A stretch of DNA of 64,000 nucleotides from CAXBCP01 sp963974055 (GTDB lineage: Bacteria > Pseudomonadota > Alphaproteobacteria > MPNO01 > UBA830). Below, in pieces: positions 59,730-64,000 of this stretch; positions within the stretch are counted from its first letter, which is position 1; each line of letters begins with the position of its first letter. The stretch is from NCBI GenBank assembly GCA_963974055.1, contig CAXBCP010000005.1, positions 1-64,000 on the forward strand. The letters run 5' to 3'. Position numbers and translations under genes: made by a program. Below the pieces are notes generated by a model that did not search any database, was not told the origin of the DNA, and saw nothing but the letters and a program-made list of their open reading frames with translations.

Positions 59730-61544
59730 ATGCGCGACACCTCAAGTCAGATATTTCCTGACGACAGCCAACCGGTCACCGACCCGGTGGGCGGCCCGAT
59801 CATTGCCTATGCGTGTATTGCCGCATCGGCCATATGTGCCGGATTTGCCGGCGCTCTCATCGTTTCGGCGCCCAGGATTTCCACCCTTTTATTCATTCTG
59901 GGTGCAGGTCTGATCGCAATAGCTTTCCGGCAGATCAGACAGCTGGCCTCGACGACCGAACGCCTCCGAAACGAACTCGTCAGCGCCAAACAAAGCTCGG
60001 CGTCGGACAGCGCCACGCTTAGCCGCATGATGGGCGTGGTCGAGAGCATATCCGACGGCTTTGTCCTGTTGGACGAACAGGGTCAACTGGTTCTCGACAA
60101 CCCGCGGGCCGGCACGACCCAGTCTCCGGACATCAAGATCGGCATGTCTTTCGACAGCTACATCAGGGCAACCTATTCGCGGATTGACGAACGCTCGACC
60201 GGCGGCGACCCCGAAGCCTGGCTGAACCGGCGCCGCACCCGTTTCGCAGATGCCAACGGTTCGTACGAAGTCCTCCTGAAATCGGGAACATGGCTCCTCA
60301 TTACCGAGCGCCGCACCCGGCGAGGCGAACGGGCGATCGTTTACACCGACATTACCGAAAGGAAGGAAGCGGAGGAGAGACGTGAACTGAGCGAACGGCG
60401 ACTCGCCCATGCCCAGAAACTTGCCCGGATCGGAATATTCGAATGGGACGCCGCAGGATCGCAGATGTACTGGTCCGATATCATGTACGAAATTGTCGGC
60501 CTTGCGCCGGGCTCGCCGCCGTTGGACTTCACCCAGTACCTGTCGCTTGTCCGCGCTGAAAGCCGGGACCTCGTCCGGTCGACATTCAGGCGCCTGCTCA
60601 CGACGGGCGGCAAATACAATCAGGAACATGAAATTGTCCGTCCCGACGGCGAGATACGCTCTGTCAGGACGGAAGCCGAGGCTGTGACGGACGAACAGGG
60701 TGAAATCATTCGGATCCTGGGCTCGGTGCACGACCAGACGGGCGCCAAGCGCATCGAAACCGTGCTGCGCAAGGCCAAGGAAACCGCGATTGAAGCCAAC
60801 AAGGCCAAATCCGAATTTCTGGCGAATGTCAGCCATGAACTCCGGACGCCCCTGAACGCCATAATCGGCTTTTCGGAAGTGATGATCCAGGAAGTATTCG
60901 GCCCCGTCGGCAGCGACCGGTACCGCGACTATGCCGGGGACATCCGTCAGAGCGGCGTACATCTGCTCGGTGTCATTAACGACCTGCTCGACTATTCGAA
61001 GCTCGAAGCAGGACGGGTCGAACTCCACATGGAAGAAATCTCCCTGCGGCAGATCGTCGACAAATGCGTTCGCATGATGCGCCAGGAAGCGCAGTCGAAA
61101 GACGTCGCCCTGACCGGCGACCTGCCCGACCTCGACGATACCGTTCTGGGCGACGAACAGAAGATCACGCAGATCGTGCTCAACCTGATCAGCAATGCCA
61201 TAAAGTTCACGCTCCCAGACGGCATTGTTAACGTATCTCTGCGCGTCTCCGGAAACGGAGTTGATATTGTCGTATCGGATTCCGGCATAGGCATGTCGCC
61301 GGACGACATAGAACTCGCGCTTTCCCCGTTCGGTCAGGTCGACAGCACCTTCAACCGGCAGCAGACCGGAACCGGACTCGGGTTGCCGCTTTCCAAATCC
61401 CTGGCCGAATTGCATGGCGGCACCCTGAAGGTCGCAAGCACACCCGACGAAGGGACCACCATTATCGTTCATCTGTCCCGCCGGCCGGAGAACGCCGATA
61501 AAGCGCCGGAGTTGCGCCTTGTCATGGGGGGGCAGGCCGGATAG
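59730..61544 (+). CDS. PAS-domain hybrid-free sensor histidine kinase (orphan)
   Basis: About 604 residues from ATG 59730 (an alternative TTG at 59703 adds nine). Two membrane helices (roughly residues 18-64) are followed by a short coiled region and two PAS domains (about 100-220 and 230-345; the second ends with a PAC-type GEIIRILGSVHDQTG). HisKA has phospho-acceptor His369 in NVSHELRTPLNAIIGFSE. HATPase_c has N-box LNLISNAIKFT, G1 DSGIGMS and G2 GTGLGLPLSKSLAELHGG. No response regulator is adjacent. It resembles alphaproteobacterial PleC/DivJ-like kinases. Confidence 0.92.
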   Translation: MRDTSSQIFPDDSQPVTDPVGGPIIAYACIAASAICAGFAGALIVSAPRISTLLFILGAGLIAIAFRQIRQLASTTERLRNELVSAKQSSASDSATLSRMMGVVESISDGFVLLDEQGQLVLDNPRAGTTQSPDIKIGMSFDSYIRATYSRIDERSTGGDPEAWLNRRRTRFADANGSYEVLLKSGTWLLITERRTRRGERAIVYTDITERKEAEERRELSERRLAHAQKLARIGIFEWDAAGSQMYWSDIMYEIVGLAPGSPPLDFTQYLSLVRAESRDLVRSTFRRLLTTGGKYNQEHEIVRPDGEIRSVRTEAEAVTDEQGEIIRILGSVHDQTGAKRIETVLRKAKETAIEANKAKSEFLANVSHELRTPLNAIIGFSEVMIQEVFGPVGSDRYRDYAGDIRQSGVHLLGVINDLLDYSKLEAGRVELHMEEISLRQIVDKCVRMMRQEAQSKDVALTGDLPDLDDTVLGDEQKITQIVLNLISNAIKFTLPDGIVNVSLRVSGNGVDIVVSDSGIGMSPDDIELALSPFGQVDSTFNRQQTGTGLGLPLSKSLAELHGGTLKVASTPDEGTTIIVHLSRRPENADKAPELRLVMGGQAG

Positions 61545-61579
61545 AAGCGTCGGATCCAACGACTGTACGGTCAGGACCG

Positions 61580-62023
61580 ATGCCGCCGCCCACAATCCCC
61601 GCCAATGCATTTACGGTCACCCGCGATATCCGGTTTTCGGATTCGGATCCCGCGGGCATCGTTTTTTATGCCGAATTTTTCCGGATGTTCAACGACCTGT
61701 TCGAAGACTGGCTGGTCAAACGGCTGGGGATCGACTTTGCACATCAGTTCCAGGTCGAACAGCGCATGTTCCCGCTTGTCCATGTCGAGGTTGACTTCAA
61801 AGCCGCCCGGCGGATGGGGCAGAAAATGGATTTAAGCCTCATCCTGACCCGTCTGGGAAGATCGTCGATCGGATACGACATCGTATGCCACGACGACGGG
61901 CTGGAAATTCTGCACGCGCGCTTCGTGACCTGCGTGGCATCGAAAAAGACAATGGAAACGATCGAAATTCCGGCGGACATCCGCGCTGCGATGGAAGCGT
62001 ATCAGACTGCCTGCGACAGCTAG
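61580..62023 (+). CDS. 4-hydroxybenzoyl-CoA thioesterase-like hotdog protein
   Basis: A 147-residue 4HBT-family protein. The signature VTRDIRFSDSDPAGIVFYAEFFRMFNDLFEDW contains the catalytic Asp in SDPAGIVFY. It hydrolyses an aryl- or acyl-CoA. It lies 35 bp downstream of the histidine kinase and convergent with the MarR gene. Confidence 0.88.
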   Translation: MPPPTIPANAFTVTRDIRFSDSDPAGIVFYAEFFRMFNDLFEDWLVKRLGIDFAHQFQVEQRMFPLVHVEVDFKAARRMGQKMDLSLILTRLGRSSIGYDIVCHDDGLEILHARFVTCVASKKTMETIEIPADIRAAMEAYQTACDS

Positions 62024-62077
62024 AGCGTTTCCTGTTTTGACGGTACCGGCCCGCCCCCCGCGTAAGCGGAATATGCT

Positions 62078-62677
62078 CTAACGTATCGGTGAAAAATCCG
62101 CGCAGATTTTATCGATCTCGAGCGAACTGAACAATTCTCCGGAAACGCCGCACCGGCATCCGACGGAGTTCGTTTCCTTACACGCCTCCGGCTTGTAGTG
62201 GGTGCATCCCAGACAGGGTCCGAATTCCGGGATGTCCTGATGCTGCTGGACGACGCCCAGCAGGCATTCGATGCCCGAAACGACTCTGTGCTGATCTTCG
62301 TCCGAACAGGGCGCCAGCGCATCGTGGATTTGCCCGAGCGGGTCTTTACGCAGCAGAACCGTTCCCGCGGCCGTGACTGAAATCTGAACCGCACGGCGGT
62401 CGCCGGGTTTGCGGCAGCGCTCGATCAAGCCCTTCGCTTCCAGCGCTTTCAGCGTCTGGGAAACGGTGCCTTTGGTCGATCCCATAAAATCGGCCAGTGT
62501 TCCGGGCGAGCAACTGTTCCGGTTTGCCCGCGCGACGAAGCGCAACGCCTCCCACTGGGCCGGATTCAGACCTTCTGCGAACTGAAGCGAATGCGCTATC
62601 CGGCTCAACCGGTCCACCAGTTCAACAATTTTAGCGCGTTCGGGCATACGCACGATCCGATTAAATTTATGCATCAT
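62078..62677 (-). CDS. MarR family regulator with cysteine-rich C-terminal extension
   Basis: A 199-residue protein. Residues ~15-125 form a MarR winged helix (LNPAQWEALRFVARA, SPGTLADFMGSTKGTVSQTLKALEAKGLI and the wing RKPGDRRAVQISVT). A C-terminal extension carries Cys155, Cys158, Cys166, Cys174 and Cys176 in the pattern C-x2-C-x7-C-x7-C-x-C, with more Cys at 138 and 192. That layout suggests an Fe-S cluster or zinc site used for redox or metal sensing. It is divergent from rpoH across 216 bp and could control it. Confidence 0.85.
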   Translation of the reverse strand: MMHKFNRIVRMPERAKIVELVDRLSRIAHSLQFAEGLNPAQWEALRFVARANRNSCSPGTLADFMGSTKGTVSQTLKALEAKGLIERCRKPGDRRAVQISVTAAGTVLLRKDPLGQIHDALAPCSDEDQHRVVSGIECLLGVVQQHQDIPEFGPCLGCTHYKPEACKETNSVGCRCGVSGELFSSLEIDKICADFSPIR

Positions 62678-62770
62678 TTACGGCAACGGTAAGCGCTGTT
62701 CTGATCCGAATGCGCCGCGTCAACGTATCTGTAGTCTCTCGTAACATAAATTTCACGAGCTAAAAAACAA

Positions 62771-62829
62771 TATCGAGTCGAAAATAACCTTGAACTTCCG
62801 GCATAAATACTAATATTATCGACTCGATA
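62771..62829. promoter_or_regulatory. Promoter-like elements flanked by an 11-bp inverted repeat upstream of rpoH
   Basis: TATCGAGTCGA at 62771-62781 is repeated perfectly inverted as TCGACTCGATA at 62819-62829. Between them lies a sigma-70-like promoter reading toward rpoH: TTGAAC (62790-62795), 18-nt spacer, TATTAT (62814-62819). Repressor binding to both arms would block or loop the promoter. The divergent MarR protein is an obvious candidate, but this is inference. Confidence 0.5.
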
Positions 62830-62893
62830 CCGTGACGGTTTTTGTACCCCGCCTGCGTGTGGCAACAAAAGATGTCAATAAAGGAGATGATCA

Positions 62894-63769
62894 ATGGCGG
62901 CAACGAACGGAAATTTTCCCGATAAGAACGACCGGCGCTACATCTCCGCGGCGATGGACGCCCCGATGCTCGAACGCGAGTACGAGGTCGAGCTCGCCCG
63001 CCGCTGGCGGGACGAAGAAGACGCCGATGCGTTGCACGAAATCATCACGGCCCATATCCGGCTCGTCGTCCGGATTGCGTCGAAGTTCAAGGGATACGGC
63101 CTTCCCATCGGCGACCTTATCCAGGAAGGCAACCGCGGGCTTCTGGAAGCGGCAAACCGCTTCGACCCGGATCGCAACGTGAGATATTCGACCTATGCGA
63201 CGTGGTGGATTCTCGCGGCGATGCAGGAATATATCGTAAGGAACTCATCGATCGTCCGTATCGGGACGACCCCGGCGCAGAAAAGCCTGTTTTTCAATCT
63301 TCGCAAGCTCCGCGCGCGGCTGACAGACAATCTGGCGGCGCGGATGACCGAAGACGAACGCCAGATGATCGCAACGGAACTCGGCGTCCCGCTGGCCGCC
63401 GTTGAACGCATGGAATCGCATTTTTCGGGGCCGGACCAGTCGCTGAATGCGACCGTGGGCGAAAGCGAATCCGACGAATTCATGGATCTCCTCGCGGACG
63501 ATTCACCGAACCCGGAAGCCATTGTCGGCGACATGATCGACGGTGAAACGCGGGCCAAATGGATTGCCGATGCGATGGAACATCTGACGGCCCGCGAACG
63601 CGAGGTAATTACGCGGCGGTTCCTGAAGGACGACAAGATCACCCTCGCCGAGATCGGGGAGACGTTCGGCGTCACCAAGGAACGCATTCGCCAGATCGAA
63701 GGCAAGGCGCTGTCGAAACTCCGCGAAGCCCTGCAGGATCGCGTATCCGAGGGCGCGCTTGTGAACTAG
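62894..63769 (+). CDS. rpoH: RNA polymerase sigma-32 factor
   Basis: A 291-residue heat-shock sigma factor. Region 2 includes LIQEGNRGLLEAANRFDPDRNVRYSTYATWWI in pieces, continuing into QEYIVRNSSIVRIGTT, followed by the RpoH-box region AQKSLFFNLRKLR typical of sigma-32. Region 4 has LTAREREVITRRFL and TLAEIGETFGVTKERIRQIE. A strong AAAGGAGATG ribosome-binding site precedes ATG. A terminator follows at 63792. Confidence 0.95.
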   Translation: MAATNGNFPDKNDRRYISAAMDAPMLEREYEVELARRWRDEEDADALHEIITAHIRLVVRIASKFKGYGLPIGDLIQEGNRGLLEAANRFDPDRNVRYSTYATWWILAAMQEYIVRNSSIVRIGTTPAQKSLFFNLRKLRARLTDNLAARMTEDERQMIATELGVPLAAVERMESHFSGPDQSLNATVGESESDEFMDLLADDSPNPEAIVGDMIDGETRAKWIADAMEHLTAREREVITRRFLKDDKITLAEIGETFGVTKERIRQIEGKALSKLREALQDRVSEGALVN

Positions 63770-63791
63770 ACGGACGGAATTCAGTCCAACG

Positions 63792-63820
63792 AAAAACGGC
63801 GCCTGAAAAGGCGCCGTTTT
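63792..63820 (+). terminator. Rho-independent terminator of rpoH
   Basis: AAAACGGCGCC paired with GGCGCCGTTTT around a TGAAAA-type loop, 22 nt after the rpoH stop. The A-run on the other arm means it may also serve the converging minus-strand gene. Confidence 0.88.
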
Positions 63821-63856
63821 CTCATTTGAGGTCGTTGTCGGTCCCCCAGGGGCCGA

Positions 63857-64000
63857 TCAGCTGATTGCGGAATTCGCCGCCGGTGCCTGCCGTGCCCCGT
63901 AGCGGAGATCTTCGGCCCAGAACCGCTCGAGCGCTATCAGCGATGCATTGGTTGCCGTCAATTCCCCGGCCAGCGGGCTGTCCGCGAGCAGTGTGGTATG
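63857..64000 (-). CDS. Unidentified protein, C-terminal part (cut by the window edge)
   Basis: An open minus-strand frame enters from the right edge and ends at TGA 63857-63859, giving the last 47 residues. They include LLADSPLAGELTATNASL and IALERFWAEDLRYGARQAP. The composition looks coding and it converges on rpoH. I do not recognise the family, and the start is outside the window. Confidence 0.5.
   Translation of the reverse strand, partial: HTTLLADSPLAGELTATNASLIALERFWAEDLRYGARQAPAANSAIS

Overview
The window is a G+C-rich, densely coded bacterial chromosome segment. Gene content and order point to an alphaproteobacterium, most likely Rhodospirillales-like. The evidence is a MucR/Ros regulator, a ubiquinol-cytochrome c chaperone/YceD pair divergent from bamE, the block rpmF-plsX-fabH-ihfA-merR, the block rpiB-glyA-nrdR-ribD-ribE-ribB-ribH-nusB-thiL, a K+-insensitive H+-pyrophosphatase, sigma-32, and a liv operon carrying two small alphaproteobacterial conserved proteins. 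I saw no insertion sequence, phage gene or CRISPR array. One tRNA gene, tRNA-Pro(GGG), is present.

Region 1 (1-36.3 kb) is accessory catabolism and transport. It holds an amidohydrolase with a 4,5-dihydroxyphthalate decarboxylase-like protein, a large AsmA/DUF748 envelope protein, an Ldh-type dehydrogenase with a DadA-like oxidase, a 2-oxoglutarate/Fe(II) oxygenase, a DsbA/FrnE-type thiol oxidoreductase, a GMC oxidoreductase and a secreted kelch protein. These are followed by a GST, a MetE-fold protein, an alcohol dehydrogenase, an IpdAB-like CoA-transferase pair with a thioesterase and two tandem SDRs, and then MFS, acyl-CoA ligase and acyl-CoA dehydrogenase genes with a NicD-like hydrolase, a NicX-like ring-cleaving dioxygenase and a divergent MarR regulator. 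A PEP-CTERM protein under a consensus sigma-54 promoter, a lone MlaF-like ATPase, a PAS protein, a split TRAP transporter, an MFS carrier and a flavin-dependent monooxygenase complete it.

Region 2 (36.4-53.3 kb) is mostly housekeeping: the tRNA, merR/ihfA, fatty acid and phospholipid initiation (fabH, plsX) with rpmF, bamE, hppA, and the large riboflavin/one-carbon operon ending in thiL and a FliL-like protein. Region 3 (53.3-64 kb) has a MucR-type regulator, the liv branched-chain amino acid transporter, an orphan PAS histidine kinase, a thioesterase, a cysteine-rich MarR protein and rpoH.

The most notable observation is the thiol oxidoreductase at 10076-10696. Its CxxC motif is read U-P-W-C because the first cysteine codon is an in-frame TGA. 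A 9-bp stem with a 5-nt, G-containing apical loop begins exactly 11 nt after that TGA, which matches the layout of a bacterial SECIS element. I read it as a selenoprotein of the DsbA/FrnE family. No selA, selB, selC or selD gene lies in the window, so the machinery would have to be elsewhere in the genome.
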